From contig JAGFBZ010002555.1 in the NCBI GenBank assembly GCA_018398805.1, positions 1 to 64,000 on the forward strand: 64,000 bases of DNA, read 5' to 3'. The notes below the pieces were generated by a model that saw only the letters and a list, made by a program, of their open reading frames with translations, was not told the DNA's origin and did no database searches. Position numbers and translations under genes: made by a program. The stretch is from Hirundichthys speculiger. Taxonomy: Eukaryota > Chordata > Actinopteri > Beloniformes > Exocoetidae. This document shows, piece after piece, positions 1 through 11,222 of the stretch. How positions within the stretch are numbered: position 1 is the stretch's first letter; every line of letters begins with the position of its first letter.

Positions 1-37
1 TATCGTATTGCGAAGTCCTTGCCACTACTCACCCCTA
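1..37 (+). repeat. hAT-like MITE family A, right-end fragment
   Basis: The first bases match the right end of a family present in full elsewhere (10617-11214, 52938-53311): a TATCGTATTGCGA segment, CCTTGCC, then ACTCACCCCTA at 27-37. The rest of the copy lies outside the window. Confidence 0.85.
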
Positions 38-1543
38 AATGCTTTGTGGTGAAATCTTGAATACCCCCTCCCCCTCACCTGCCCCCCCAACCTCTCTGCC
101 CTTTACTTGAGCTCTGAGTGACAGCCTGTCAATCAACCTCCGCTCTTATAAAGTGCTGCTGCTCCTCCTTCCTCCCTCTCTCAACATTTCAGTCCCTCGC
201 TCCTCAAAAAGAGCTAAAGTAAGGGCTTCCCTGCTCATTAGGTATGCAGTTTTTAGGAGCGAGACCTGTAAAAAGCAGGGGAGATAGGAAGAGAAGGAAA
301 GCAGAGTCGGGAGGGGAGGGGAAAGAAAATTAGGGACTGATTATGCAGAGGACGGGGGAAAAAAAAGGAAAGCCTGAATGTCAAGCTCTAACAAACATGT
401 AGCTGGTGGCATTACTTTATTAGAAAATGTAGGAACAGAAACAGGATCAAGAAAGAGAATGAACGTTGGTAAATGTGAACGTAAACTGATGCTGCTGCTG
501 CCAACAACAGATGAATAAGCAGCTGGATCTCCAGCCACTGTTTTATTGGTCCACGTCTGGTCTCGCAGGTATGGATCGACCGATTAGCGGGGCTGGTGTT
601 CGGCGCTTTAGCCGACTGCCTCCTAAAGGTCTTCAGTGCCCTGCTTGGTTTATACTCTACAAAGGGACCAGAAAAGTATTGTGGCCCCATATTATTGGCA
701 GACTTGTAAACCGGCAGCAGCACTTTAAAGTCTCGGCTATAGGTACAAACAGCAGCGCTCTGAAAGAGCTGAAGCTGTCCAACCGTCTCTTTGGGAAGAC
801 CTGACAGACGCCAAGGACGCTGACTCTTAATATGTGTTTGAGATGATAAAATGCTGATTTAGGCTTTTATGTGGCTGCCAAAGCTCAGGTTTGAGCCAGT
901 TAAAACTCTAACCTTGGCTTCTGCCTTGATGCCTTTCGGATCACACTGGGGAGTAATGTTTATCCTTTTCCTTTTGTGGCTAAATGCCGTTATTTCTGTC
1001 TTGTCTTTATTTAGCTGAAGGAAATAAATCAGAGTGTTGTCTACATAGCTGTGGTACGCAGGATTGTCGTGATGTAAGATCTCACCTAGAAGACATGTTG
1101 AATATTATCGGTCCAAAAATCAATCCCTGGGGGACTCCTCAGACCAACGTTCGCCAACGGGATCAACAAAGCACCTGCTTTATGATTTGAATCAAGTGAG
1201 AGCCCACAGTACCCGGTAGCCCAGCTCAGGTTCCCAGTCTGTCAAGAAGGATTATCAATGATCTGCTGAACTAAGATCAAACAGCATCAGAACTGAGGTT
1301 TTACCAAGTCGGGGTCCAGATGAAAATCACTGAAGACGGTTGTCTGAAACCAGAGTGAAACCTGTCCAAAGACCGTTCGCTTTTGACGGATGGTTCCGCT
1401 AAATCAAAATATCTCTCTATAATTTTCCAGATAGAGGAAAGATGAGACATTAGCTAGTAATTCTTTGATATGGAAGAATCCAGGCTGGTTTTCCATCGTA
1501 GGCGCTTGACAACATCTGTTTGTAGAGGACTGGAGGAAAGTGC
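38..1543. other. Upstream or intronic DNA without a supported gene
   Basis: A TATAAAG motif at 147-153 follows GC-richer sequence and precedes a pyrimidine-rich stretch that looks promoter-like, but no convincing coding start follows it. An open frame at 511-804 (97 aa) matches no family I know. Bases about 1000-1540 read like old dispersed repeat sequence, which seems to resume after 2500 on the far side of the transposon at 1552-2491. Confidence 0.35.
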
Positions 1544-1551
1544 CTGGTCGG

Positions 1552-2491
1552 TAGGGATGGGAATTGATAAGATTTTTCCGATTCCGATTCCATTATCAAT
1601 ACTGTTTTAAGATTGGATTCTTTATCGATTCTCTTATCGATTCTAATTTGGGCAAAAAGGAGAACAGTTTTATTAGCATCATTTCTTTTTTACTTTGAAG
1701 TCACGGCCTTACAAACTCAACAGTGAGGTCAAAAGAGGCCCAAAGCCTCCCCAAATACAACGGAACAGTGCATTGTGCAAATCTGCAAATACTATGAAGA
1801 ATGAACAATTCTTTTACAGTAAAATAATCATGTCTTCCAGCCTCTGAACCAGCCAGACTCTCTCTCTCATCACGGTCATCTTCTAAATGTAATGCAGAAG
1901 GCATTCGTTTAATAGCATAGCGTTAATGTTATAGCGTGTTTTACAAAGAAGCACATAGGCAGCGGGATAGCTACTTACCAGAGTAGCCTTCCATAGTAAC
2001 CGCAGAGGTGATCTTAGCTTGGCTACTGCTGCTGGGTTGAAATCCATCAGTTTGAAGCATCAAAAATACGATACTCGTTATCTCATGTTGAGTGCGCAAA
2101 TGTTTCTGCATGTTAGCCGTGTTCCCTCCCAACGCTGTTATCTCCACTTTACAATGACTGCTAGTTGCCTTGTTGCCATCTTTCTTTAGTGAAGTGAAGC
2201 CAAACTTTGGAGCATTTGAACCTGGTGGGCGCCATTGTTGTTTACAACTCCAATGCGCGTGCTAAACCGATCATGTTTAGCACGCGCATTGCTAAACGTG
2301 ATCGGTTTAGCAATCACGTAAGTGCTTTCTGGAATTGACTGTGCGTAACTTGCGTAAATTACGTCAGATTTGTGCTGGTTGGAATCGATAAGAGAATCGC
2401 TGGATAAACTGCCAAACAATTCCATGGAATTGAAACACATGGAACCGGTTCTCTACAGAGACGGTTCTCACAATCGGTTCTCCCAACCCTA
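1552..2491 (+). mobile_element. hAT-like non-autonomous element (940 bp)
   Basis: It starts TAGGGATGGGAATTGATAAG and ends GGTTCTCCCAACCCTA, forming inverted termini. It is flanked by 8-bp repeats CTGGTCGG (1544-1551) and GTGGTCGG (2492-2499), 7 of 8 identical. An 8-bp duplication and TAGGG-type ends are typical of hAT elements. No transposase frame was recognised. Two short minus-strand open frames (1701-1904, 2186-2440) have no known similarity. Confidence 0.85.
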
Positions 2492-2499
2492 GTGGTCGG

Positions 2500-3495
2500 G
2501 GTGAATCAGCACATCTGTCTCTGGACCAGTGAAGATGGTTCTGAACAGAAATCTAACCTGCTGCAGAATCCACACATGTTGACAATCTGATCAAACTGTC
2601 AGGGGCTGAATAACTGGAGGCTTTTATTGGAGAAAACCACTTCTTGAAAACCAAAACATCACTTTCAACGCTACATTTACTAATTTTTAAATACCCCTCC
2701 TCCAGGCTGCCCTGACCCCCGTCTTCATAGACGTGGGTGCCTTCACTGCTGGTGCTAAAACACTGGAACTAAATCCTGGAGCTGGGCTTTACTGATGTAA
2801 TTCCCTGGCTGGACGGTAAATAGCGAGAGGACACTTGAGAGAAGACAAAGATATTTGTACTGTGTGTTCCTGCTGTGTATGCGTGATGACAGACAGAAAC
2901 AGTCCCTGGCAGACCAGCTCTGCTCGTTCAGCCAAGTCCATTCTCTTCATACACACACACATGCGCACGTTAAGTATAGCGGTGTGTAATGGGGGTGAAA
3001 ATAACACTATTTGCAGCCCAGTTGTCATCTGACGTTTTGCAGCCGGAGGGTTCAAGGTGACTTTAATGGGCGAAATTCTTTAACAAGGGAAATTAATCCC
3101 GCTCTTTATTAAGGTCACGCCATAATTGGCATTGAATGTCCGCGGGATTATGAGCACAAATCCTCCTCTCACACACCACCACATGCTCTGACACTGTAGG
3201 ATGTGTCTCAGAGAGTCTGTCATCTGCCTGGGCTTGGCTACCGAAGCCGTCATAATCCCAGGATGCATTAACATGTGACACAGATGTGAAATTTGCTGTA
3301 GCCCTGGTGTGTAAATGCCATTTTGGCAAAAGAAAATGAAAATTTTGAAGCTAAAAAAAAGGGTGAGAATCAGCAGCTCCAAGTCTAAGACCAGAGCGTA
3401 GACTCGAAAGGACATCCGACCAGTTTCCCTCACAACCGAAGGGAAGAAAGTGCAGGAGCGAGAATCACCGATTTCACGCCACCACCCGTCAGAGT
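2500..3495. other. Intergenic or intronic DNA, nothing recognised
   Basis: There is no recognisable coding sequence. Short open frames at 2789-3055 and 3080-3433 (minus) have no family signature. Confidence 0.3.
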
Positions 3496-4392
3496 GTGAC
3501 GAGTGTGACTCTGATGGGTGATGGCGTCCCCGCTGTGTTCTGGATCACCGAAGAGCTGACGGCCAGGCCACGGTTTCCATCTGATGCGGTGGTGAATGAT
3601 ACGGGAGCTCCTCAGGGTACCGCACTAGGCCCCCTTTCCTGTTCACGTTACACACAGCAGATTCCCGGAACAACTCACAGTCAGTCCACCTTTAGAGGTT
3701 TTTTTTTTTCATTAGGATGACTCTGCAGTTGTCAGGCGTGTGATGGATGGCAAGAAGAGGAGCACAGCATCCTGGTGGACAGGTTTTTGTAGAGCGGGCT
3801 GGAAAAACTCACCTGCTGCTGAATGTGGATGAAATGGAGGAGATGGAGATTGACTTCAGGAAGAAAGAACCAGTGTTGCTGGGTAAAGATGTGGAGAGGG
3901 TTGAGGACTGGGTGTTCACAACAGCAGCAGGTTGAACTGGAAGACGAACAACATGGCTGTATAAAAGAAGGGTCTGAGTTGACTCGACCTCCTGAGAAAG
4001 CTGAGCTCCTTCTATGTGCGTCCTACTAGTCTGTTGTGGCCAGCGGTCACAGGTCGTCTACGCTCCCGTTCTCAACTACGGTCATGACTGTCAGACTCCC
4101 TGTTAGAGATAGGGCAATAAGATCTGTTATGCAGGTGAGACTAAGATTAGCGTTGCTGTTCCTCCATGTTAAGAGGAGCCACCTCAGGTGGTTCGGGACT
4201 CTGGCCAGGATGCCTCTTCCTAGGGAGGTTCTTCGTGCTGCTGCGAGACCCAGGAGACGCCGGAGAGATCGTGTCTCACGGCTGTCTTGTGAACGCCTCG
4301 GTTTCCCCCTGGAAGAGCTACAGGTGGTGGTCATCGGTGACTCTGCTCAGGCTGCTGGAACTTGGATAAGTGGAAATGGAAGGATGGATTAA
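3496..4392 (+). pseudogene. Decayed non-LTR retrotransposon (LINE) polymerase and 3' end
   Basis: Broken reading frames contain reverse-transcriptase signatures in the expected order: VVNDTGAPQGTALGPLS (about 3585-3640), DDSAVV just after the T-run near 3710, LLLNVDEMEEMEIDFRKK (about 3800-3880), then LNWKTNNMAVYK (about 3935-3970). A C-terminal segment follows with SHLRWFGTLARMPLPREVL (about 4178-4235) and ERLGFPLEELQ (about 4290-4325), a pattern common in fish LINE polyproteins. The 3' end has GGATAAGTGGAAATGGAAGG, resembling fish LINE tails that end in ATGG repeats. Several stops and frameshifts make it non-functional. It may join pieces of one or two LINE copies. Confidence 0.75.
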
Positions 4393-4704
4393 TCAGGTGG
4401 ACCTTGCATTGGATTCAGTTTGTGTGTTAGCCCGGGTCGACTGGACTCTGGCACACACATCGTGCACCCCTAGTTTCCATGTGTCACGTCGACAGCGTTA
4501 CTTTTCCCGCCTCGCATGCGTCAGCCTCACAAGTTGTGGCTACGCAGCGAGAACAAGCCGGCGAAGTGCTGCAACGAGGGGCGGGAGAGGTTTGAAGCGC
4601 AAGGCTTATTTGCTTAGTCTTCATTGAACTCTAAATTTGGCTTCAGTAGACCAACTGAAGGAAATCTGTTGTAGTGTTGTAGAACTTTAGTCCCAAAGAA
4701 TATA
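4393..4704. other. Unannotated DNA between LINE relic and family E element
   Basis: A 312-bp stretch with no recognised gene or clear repeat. Confidence 0.3.
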
Positions 4705-5545
4705 CCGTATTTTCTGGACTATAAAGCACACCTAAATATAAGACGCACCCACTAAAATTTAAACGAAATATATATTTTGTCACATATAAGCCCCACCGGA
4801 CTATAAACCGCCGGTATCCAGGCTGAGAAATAAGATATTTACATTGAAGATTTTGTACCATAAGTGTTTATTCACATACCTGAACTGATTGTTTCTGAAC
4901 AGAACCTGTAACACGGCAGTAAAAGTGCTGATCAAAGAAAACAGAAAAGTCATTGATGGTTTTATTCATTTTCCTCCTGCACACTAAAACCAAGTTGCTT
5001 TATTTTTCCTCCTCCTGTGTACTGAAACCCCCCCACACAGCAAAGACATCCGGAACGGACCCAGGAAACGGACCCGTATCGGGGTCTACTTGCACTCAGT
5101 GCCGGATCCACTTTGGAGCCGGATCACGGACCTGCTGGCTCCACGCTGCGCCGGTCCGCATCTGCGATTAAAACCTTACCTCTGTGTCGGGTCCACTCAG
5201 AACCCTGAAATCCACTGGGGAACCAACAAACTGACTGGACAAACTGATAAATCCAGGTGTGTCCGAGTAGCTACAATGGTCAGACTCACCTGGATTAATC
5301 AGTTTGTCCAATAATAACAGGTATTGATGCTCAAAAAATGAATGTAGAGTAGCATAGCCAACATAGGCTACTGAACAAAAACAGAATAGCTTTTAACTAC
5401 TTGGTCTGTTTTTTGGTTTTTGCACTTCCTGCTAGAGCGCCCCCTGAGGGCTGAAGAAAAATTCATAGAAAAGCCGCATCTCTGTATAAGCCTCATAGTT
5501 TAAAGCGTGGGACAAAAGTAGCGGCTCATAGTCCAGAAAATACGG
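4705..5545 (-). mobile_element. TA-target DNA transposon family E, full copy (841 bp)
   Basis: The ends are CCGTATTTTCTGGACTATA and its near-perfect inverted copy ATAGTCCAGAAAATACGG, flanked by TA on both sides (4703-4704 and 5546-5547). This is a widespread fish-type terminal sequence; a TA duplication suggests the Tc1/mariner superfamily. It is non-autonomous. An internal imperfect hairpin (about 5230-5312) pairs the two copies of the segment around GACAAACTGAT. A second, truncated copy lies in opposite orientation at 6878-7595. Confidence 0.82.
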
Positions 5546-5547
5546 TA

Positions 5548-6673
5548 ACCACAGCAGACACAACCCACCTAAATATTAAGCTAATCAACCATCATTCCTT
5601 CATAGCCTCAGTTTAAGTACCACTCTGCCTCCCGTGTGACTCAAGGCAGCATCTCCTACATTTAGCTTAAAGGAGGCATGTGCAGGAGAGTCAGTGTGAA
5701 GACTGCACCCTAGCGGAAGACATGCGCCGGTAATCTCGCGTGCCCTTGTGGCGATGGAAGCACTTCCTCCATTTCTGATCAGGAGCTCCGCGGAGGCGGA
5801 GCCTCGCCAAAGGTCAACGGCTGTGCGCGGTGGGAGATCTGTTAAGCGGCACATGGCCTGGTGTGCGGCCTGAAGCTTAATTTGAGATTACCACACAGGA
5901 TATGACAGATTACCGCACTCCATGTTTGACCTTCTGTGTCTCGTCAGCCATCAGCGGATGGATGAGCTCTTATCTCTCAGTAATTACAGCGATGCGGCCC
6001 CGGCGAAGATGCCAGAGTCCGCCGCGAAAAGCCCCAACACATGTTGTGTCACACTGGTAGCATGAAAGCCGGGATTAAAGCCTGGGATTCCTTTTGACTA
6101 ATGCACAGAAATCATGGTTTAAAGGGGGAAAATATAATCAGCTTCAGGTCCGGCTTCCTAACATCCAAAGAAGGATTTCTTCTCTTAAACCATAAAAAAA
6201 TCACCACCCCATCACCACGATTGATAACTCTAAAGACCGCTGTGAAAATGAGGTGGTGAACAGAAAAACCTCTCCTTCTAGGTATCCCCAGAGAGTTTAC
6301 ATCACCGACAGTCCATCCAACACAACCCACTGGGCTTCTAACCAGCTGCACAGCAGACGTTCCTGTTCAGTCCTCTGCTTTCCTGCACTTCAGGGACAGT
6401 TTAAACAAGCGGGTTTCCTCCATTAGTATCTCTCTGGCTTTTTATTCACACAAACCTCCCTTCTGTCAACTGAGTTTCCACTGCCAGACGCCCCCGGACT
6501 CCTCGCTGCTCATCCATATTTGATGCGTCTCATTAAAAGTTGATTGTGGAAACACTTCAGCGTTCTGACATTCCTTCTGATCCGCCGCTCGGCCTCCCGT
6601 CAGCACTTTTGAGTGAAAGAAACCTCTCAGTCACGCCTGATTGGCTATGAGGAGCGAAATACAAGGCGCACAC
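5548..6673. other. Unannotated DNA
   Basis: There is no gene or recognised repeat in about 1.1 kb. Minus-strand open frames at 5600-5854 and 6112-6351 lack known motifs. Confidence 0.3.
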
Positions 6674-6877
6674 CAGGGCTGTAGCGATACGCTAATCCCA
6701 CGATACGATACACGATATATCAGCTCACGATACGATATATATCAATATTCATCTTACAATACATTTACATCATTTTCCCAAAGATTTTAAAGGGACAAAG
6801 TGATTTTGGTGACATCTTGTGAGTGTTTCAATGACTTTGTTTGAATTAATTGAACTGAAAGCATCAATTACATATTA
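6674..6877 (+). repeat. hAT-like MITE family D, left part
   Basis: It starts AGGGCTGTAGCGATACGC and continues with the cATACGATACACGATAT-type tract shared with copies at 15192, 25037 and 50731. It is interrupted at the TA of its ...ACATATTA segment by the family E element beginning at 6878; the right part of D is not found afterwards. Confidence 0.8.
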
Positions 6878-7595
6878 CTGTATTTTCCGGACTATAAACC
6901 GCTACTTTTGTCCCACGCTTTAAACTATGAGGCTTATACAGAGATGCAGCCTTTCTATGCAATAACCAAAAAACAAACCAAGTAGTTAAAAGCTATTCTG
7001 TTTTTGTTCAGTAGCCTATGTTGGCTATGCTACTCTACATTCATTTTGTGAGCATCAATACCTGTTATTATTGGACAAACTGATTAATCCAGGTGAGTCT
7101 GACCATTGTAGCTACTCGGACACACCTGGATTTATCAGTTTGTCCAGTCAGTTTGTTGGTTCCCCAGCGGATTTCAGGGTTCTGAGCGGACCCGCCGCAG
7201 AGGTAAGGTTTTAATCGCAGAGGCGAACTGGACGCAGCGTGGAGCCAGCAGGTCCGCGATCCGGCACTGAGTGCAAGTGAACCCCGATATGGATCCATTT
7301 CGCAGGTCCGTTCCGAAAGTCTTTGTTGTGTGGGAGGGTTTCAGTACACAGGAGGAGGAAAAATAAAGCAACTTGGTTTTAGTGTACAGGAGGAAAATGA
7401 ATAAAACCATCAATGACTTTTCTGTTTTCTTTGATCAGCACTTTTACTGCCGTGTTACAGGTTCTGTTCAGAAACAATCAGTTCAGGTATGTGAATAAAC
7501 ACTTATGGTACTAAATCTTTCGATGTAAATATCTTATTTCTCAGCCTGGATACCAGTGGTTTATAGTCTGGTGCGGCTTATATGTGACAAAACAG
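6878..7595 (+). mobile_element. Family E element, truncated copy inserted in family D
   Basis: It begins CTGTATTTTCCGGACTATAA after a TA at 6876-6877 and contains the same internal hairpin as the copy at 4705-5545, in opposite orientation. The match fades after GGCTTATATGTGACAAAA, about 7592, so the far terminus is missing. The exact right edge is approximate. Confidence 0.78.
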
Positions 7596-7603
7596 TCCTG
7601 CGC

Positions 7604-8509
7604 TAGGGATGGAACGGTTACCGGTATTACTGTAAAGCGCAGTAAAATTTTACATGTCTGTTTGACTTCATCTCATTATTGCGGTCGATTACCAGGATGT
7701 GTAATATCAGCCTCATTCAAGTCTGCAAGCGACTCAAGACTGTGTCTCGCGTAAATTTGTAGCTTGTAACATCGGCATCGTAACGTTAGCATGGCGGAAA
7801 GTGGTGATAGCATGCAGGACATCGAAAAATGACCAGAACAATGTTCTTCTGATGCAGTTAAAATATTAATTTATTCCATTAACTGATCTGACAACCATAA
7901 CGCCGTCAGTTAGTGCCACAGCGGTCAACATCCTTTTGCCCTTCCGGGTCAAACAGCTAACCAATAACAGGCAGCTACCTTTATACCTGACCCTCAGGTA
8001 ACAACACAGCGGCACCCACAGACACACAGAGTGAACTACAATTCAGAACAACATATTTGGCTCCTAAACAACTGTTTCTTTATTTGCACATTTAAACGTG
8101 TTTAAGGTTCAGCTTAAAGTCCAAAGTTTATTTCATTTGAACTTGCACTATAATTGTTGTTCCTGATAATTGTTTGCATATTTTAAGCTACTGTGGCTGT
8201 TAAAGTGTTTATTTAAATTTGCAGAAGACAAATAAGCTTTGTTACTGTTATTTATTTTGTTCATTTAAAATAAAACCTCTTTCTGTGCCAGTTGTTTGCA
8301 CTTTTAATGTGAAAGTTTTATTTTGATAAGATTTTGGCTTCTGATGCTTTAGTACGACGAGAAAATCACAAGATTTTGTGAAATTATTTAAATGTCTGTG
8401 TTTTTTAGACATTTGTACAGCAATTAAGAATATCGCGATAATATCGTAAACCGTGATAATTTAGTCACTATAATCGAGATATCAAATTTTCCATATCGTT
8501 ACATTCCTA
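7604..8509 (+). mobile_element. hAT-like element family F (906 bp) with perfect 8-bp duplication
   Basis: The left end is TAGGGATGGAACGGTTACCG and the right end CGTTACATTCCTA, an imperfect inverted pair. The flanks are TCCTGCGC (7596-7603) and TCCTGCGC (8510-8517), an exact 8-bp target duplication. The interior is AT-rich and has no transposase frame. Confidence 0.86.
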
Positions 8510-8851
8510 TCCTGCGCATGTTTGCAGCGCTCGCCTCCTTGCACAGCGGCAGGCAGCTGCCGCGAGCGCCCACGCACACGTTGCACGGTTTGAAGAAGAC
8601 GCCACCTTTCAGCTGGCGCTGAGGTCCAATCAATCCCGCTGGAGGCCACAGTCTCTCTACCTCCTCTCTCTCTCTCTACCTCCACCTTACATGCACATGC
8701 TTTACTGTTTGTTGAGTTCAGCGAGCAAATATCAAAGCCTGCTTCTTGTTTAGTCTGGGTGCACGCTGGCATTAATATGTGTCGCCCGACGAGCGTGGCG
8801 AGTGTGTGTGAGATGCTAAACATGTGTGTCACCGCTGTGTTTGCTCTGCAG
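8510..8851. other. Intron sequence immediately before exon 2
   Basis: It contains a CT-repeat tract (about 8650-8680) and ends in the acceptor of exon 2 (TTTGCTCTGCAG). A long minus-strand frame (8482-8895) overlaps it but has no family motifs and covers exon 2 antisense. Confidence 0.5.
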
Positions 8852-8962
8852 AGCCCCAGCTGAAGGGCATCGTCACGCGGCTCTACTGCAGACACGGCTT
8901 CTACCTCCAGATGCTGCCGGATGGCACCATGGAAGGCACAAAGGACGAAAGCAGCTCCTTCT
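8852..8962 (+). CDS. fgf11: fgf11-like exon 2 (start of beta-trefoil core)
   Basis: The exon is 111 bp, the usual length of FHF exon 2. It is preceded by a pyrimidine-containing acceptor ending CTCTGCAG and followed by the consensus donor GTAAGT. Its first two bases complete a Glu codon begun in the missing exon 1, and its last base starts a codon finished in exon 3. The peptide reads [13 protein letters not shown], then [16 protein letters not shown], then [19 protein letters not shown] is the near-invariant opening of the FHF trefoil core. GFYLQ and the SSF ending resemble FGF11, while the MLPDG segment is closer to FGF12/14-type MHPDG. No internal stop occurs. The upstream exon 1, which would carry the FHF N-terminal region, was not found between 1 and 8851. 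Confidence 0.93.
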
Positions 8963-10090
8963 GTAAGTGCCAGAGCTCTAAATCACTGACCCTGCAGCCG
9001 CCGAGGAAGCTGCTCCGAGGCTCGGTCGCTTAATGCACCACTGGGAGTTTTCTGTCATGCCAAAGGGCATTTAAGAGGGACTTCCTGGTAGAGCAGTTAC
9101 ATGAACATCCCAAGAGCACATAAGGGCATCACAACACCGCAGTGCTTTCTTTTTTGATTCACACCAGGATCAATCAGGCTGAAAACGTATCCACGCTTGG
9201 CGAGGCGCGTTGGGTCGGTGCCAGCTGAATGGGATTGTTCCTGTTGCACATTACATCACAGAGGAGACGTATTAAAAGAGACATATCAGGCCTTAATCTC
9301 TTTTCTTTTCGTTTTTAAACATTGACACATTTTCTTGAGGTTTTAATGAGATGTCACTGCAGACTCACCAACAATTAAAATCTTAGATTTGGGAGAAAAA
9401 AAGAGATACTTTATGTTGTTTTAAATATTATTTACTTATTATTTATTATTATTTACTCTACGTGTACTCTTACACTTACATTTTTTTTAATTTATTTATG
9501 AATGTCCAAATAACCATGCTCTGCTCACATTAACTAATATCCAATTTATTTTCTTTATTTTATTATTAGAGTTCATTTTCTTGTTCCTGGGTTTTTTTTT
9601 TTTCAGCAGCAACCTAGAATTAAGAAAATTATTCAATTCTACTGAAATATCTGCCCATGCAGGAAGCATGGCGTGAAATTTTATTTTATTTATTTAGTCA
9701 TTTTTTAATTTTAATATTATCTTATTTTATTTTTTAGTCATATCATTTTATTTAATTTTATTATTTATTGTATTTTTTAATTTATTAATCATTTTATTTT
9801 ATTTTTTTATTATTTTTTATTTGATTTGATTTGATTTATTTATTTAGTCATTTCATTTCCATTTTTTTATTATTTATTTTATTATATTTTATTTATTTTA
9901 TTTTATTTATTTTAATTCATTTTATTTTATTTATTTAGTCATTTCATTTCAATTTTTTTAAATTCTTTATTTTATTTTATTTTATTATCTTTACATGTTC
10001 CTTGGTCTTTCAGTGAGTTAGAGTGAAGAATTATTTGCTCATTTTTAGGTCTTTCACTGGTAACTGTGCCGTAGCAACTCTGTTTTTTAA
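8963..10090. other. Start of intron 2 with AT-rich low-complexity tract
   Basis: From about 9415 to 9995 the sequence is dominated by TTTTATTTAT-type words with recurring TTTAGTCATTTCATTT units, a degenerate low-complexity expansion. No gene is present. Confidence 0.7.
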
Positions 10091-10091
10091 G

Positions 10092-10490
10092 CCAACTGTG
10101 AAGTACGGGGGTGGCAGCATCATGATGTGGTGTTCAGCTGCAGGAGGGACTGGTGGACTTCCCTAAATAGATGCCATCATGAGGAAAGAACATTCTGTAG
10201 AAATACTGAAGCAACATCTCAGACATCAGCCAGGAAGTTAAAGTTTGGACACTAATGGGTCTTAAGATGGACGATGACCCTGAACGCACCACCAGATTAG
10301 TTAATACGAGGCTTCGGGACTACAGAGTCCATGTTCTGGAGTGGACATCACAAAGACCTGATCCCAGTCCTGGAGAAAAAACCTGACTCAGTTCCTCCAG
10401 GTCTGTCAGGAGGAATGGACCAGAATCTAGAAAACTACAGAGAGAAGCTTCTGGAAGGAAACCCAGAACTTTGACCTAAGACAGCCAGGT
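10092..10490 (+). pseudogene. Tc1/mariner-type transposase relic
   Basis: Conceptual translation gives VKYGGGSIMMWCSAAGGTGG, then IDAIMRKE and VEILKQHL, then LKMDDDPERTTRLVN with RLRDYRVHVLEW following. These match the second half of Tc1-like transposases: the GGGS-MMW block, the second catalytic Asp in MDNDP (here MDDDP), and the VLEWPSQSPDLNP block (here degraded). In-frame stops are present and the N-terminal half is missing, so it is dead. The DNA around 10500-10600 may be the remains of its 3' terminal region. Confidence 0.8.
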
Positions 10491-10616
10491 TAGATACCAG
10501 ATACTGAGGAGATGATGGAAACTTTTGACTTTGAAAAAGGTTCTCTTAAAATAATTTCTTGCTCAAGTCATTATTAAACCATTACTGAAGCCACAGAGAC
10601 AGTTGTGACTGTTTAC

Positions 10617-11214
10617 TAGGGGTGTGAAAAAAAAAGTGGATTTGGCAATTTATCACGATTTTCGGCCATCCAATATAATATCGATTTTTTTGGCTCCTAA
10701 TATCTTTTTTTTTAGGAATTTTTTATTATATTTATGTTATTTTATTTATTTATTAAATGTGCAAAAACTGTAATAAAAAACAATAAATAGGTTGTTTTAG
10801 AGGCTTTTTGAAGGAAACGGGCACTCTGGACTAGGGTATGAAAAAAAATCGATATGGCAATATATCGCGATTTTCGGCTGCCCAATATGATATCAATTTT
10901 TCAGCTCTTAATACCTATTTTTTAGGAAAATTGTTTAATTTTCACATTTAAATTGTTTAAAATTTAAATGTGCAAAAACACTAATAATAAACAATAAATA
11001 GGTTGTTTTGAAGCAAATAGTTTTGACTATTTGAATGATTTGAATGATTAATATCGTCTGATGAACATATACAGCAACTTGATTTTTCATCTCTACTTTT
11101 AATTTTGATATTTAACTTGGTAGAATATCACAATATATCGTGATAATGTCGTATCGTGGTCAATGTATCATGATACATATGGTATTGCGAGGTCCTTGCC
11201 AATACTCACCCCTA
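10617..11214 (+). mobile_element. Family A hAT-like MITE, composite copy
   Basis: It begins TAGGGGTGTGAAAAAA and ends ACTCACCCCTA, flanked by CTGTTTAC (10609-10616) and CTGTTTAT (11215-11222), a 7/8 target duplication. A second left end appears inside at about 10839 (TAGGGTATGAAAAAAA), so the left quarter of the family is present twice: either an internal duplication or an element inserted in an element. Confidence 0.86.
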
Positions 11215-11222
11215 CTGTTTAT

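Noticed and set aside
1..8851. FHF exon 1 (FGF11-type N-terminus with basic and SLIRQKR-like motifs)
   Set aside because: I looked for such a motif followed by a donor in the correct phase and did not see one. Exon 1 is probably outside the window.
8482..8895. 137-aa minus-strand frame
   Set aside because: It runs antisense over exon 2 and through a transposon edge, with no domain.
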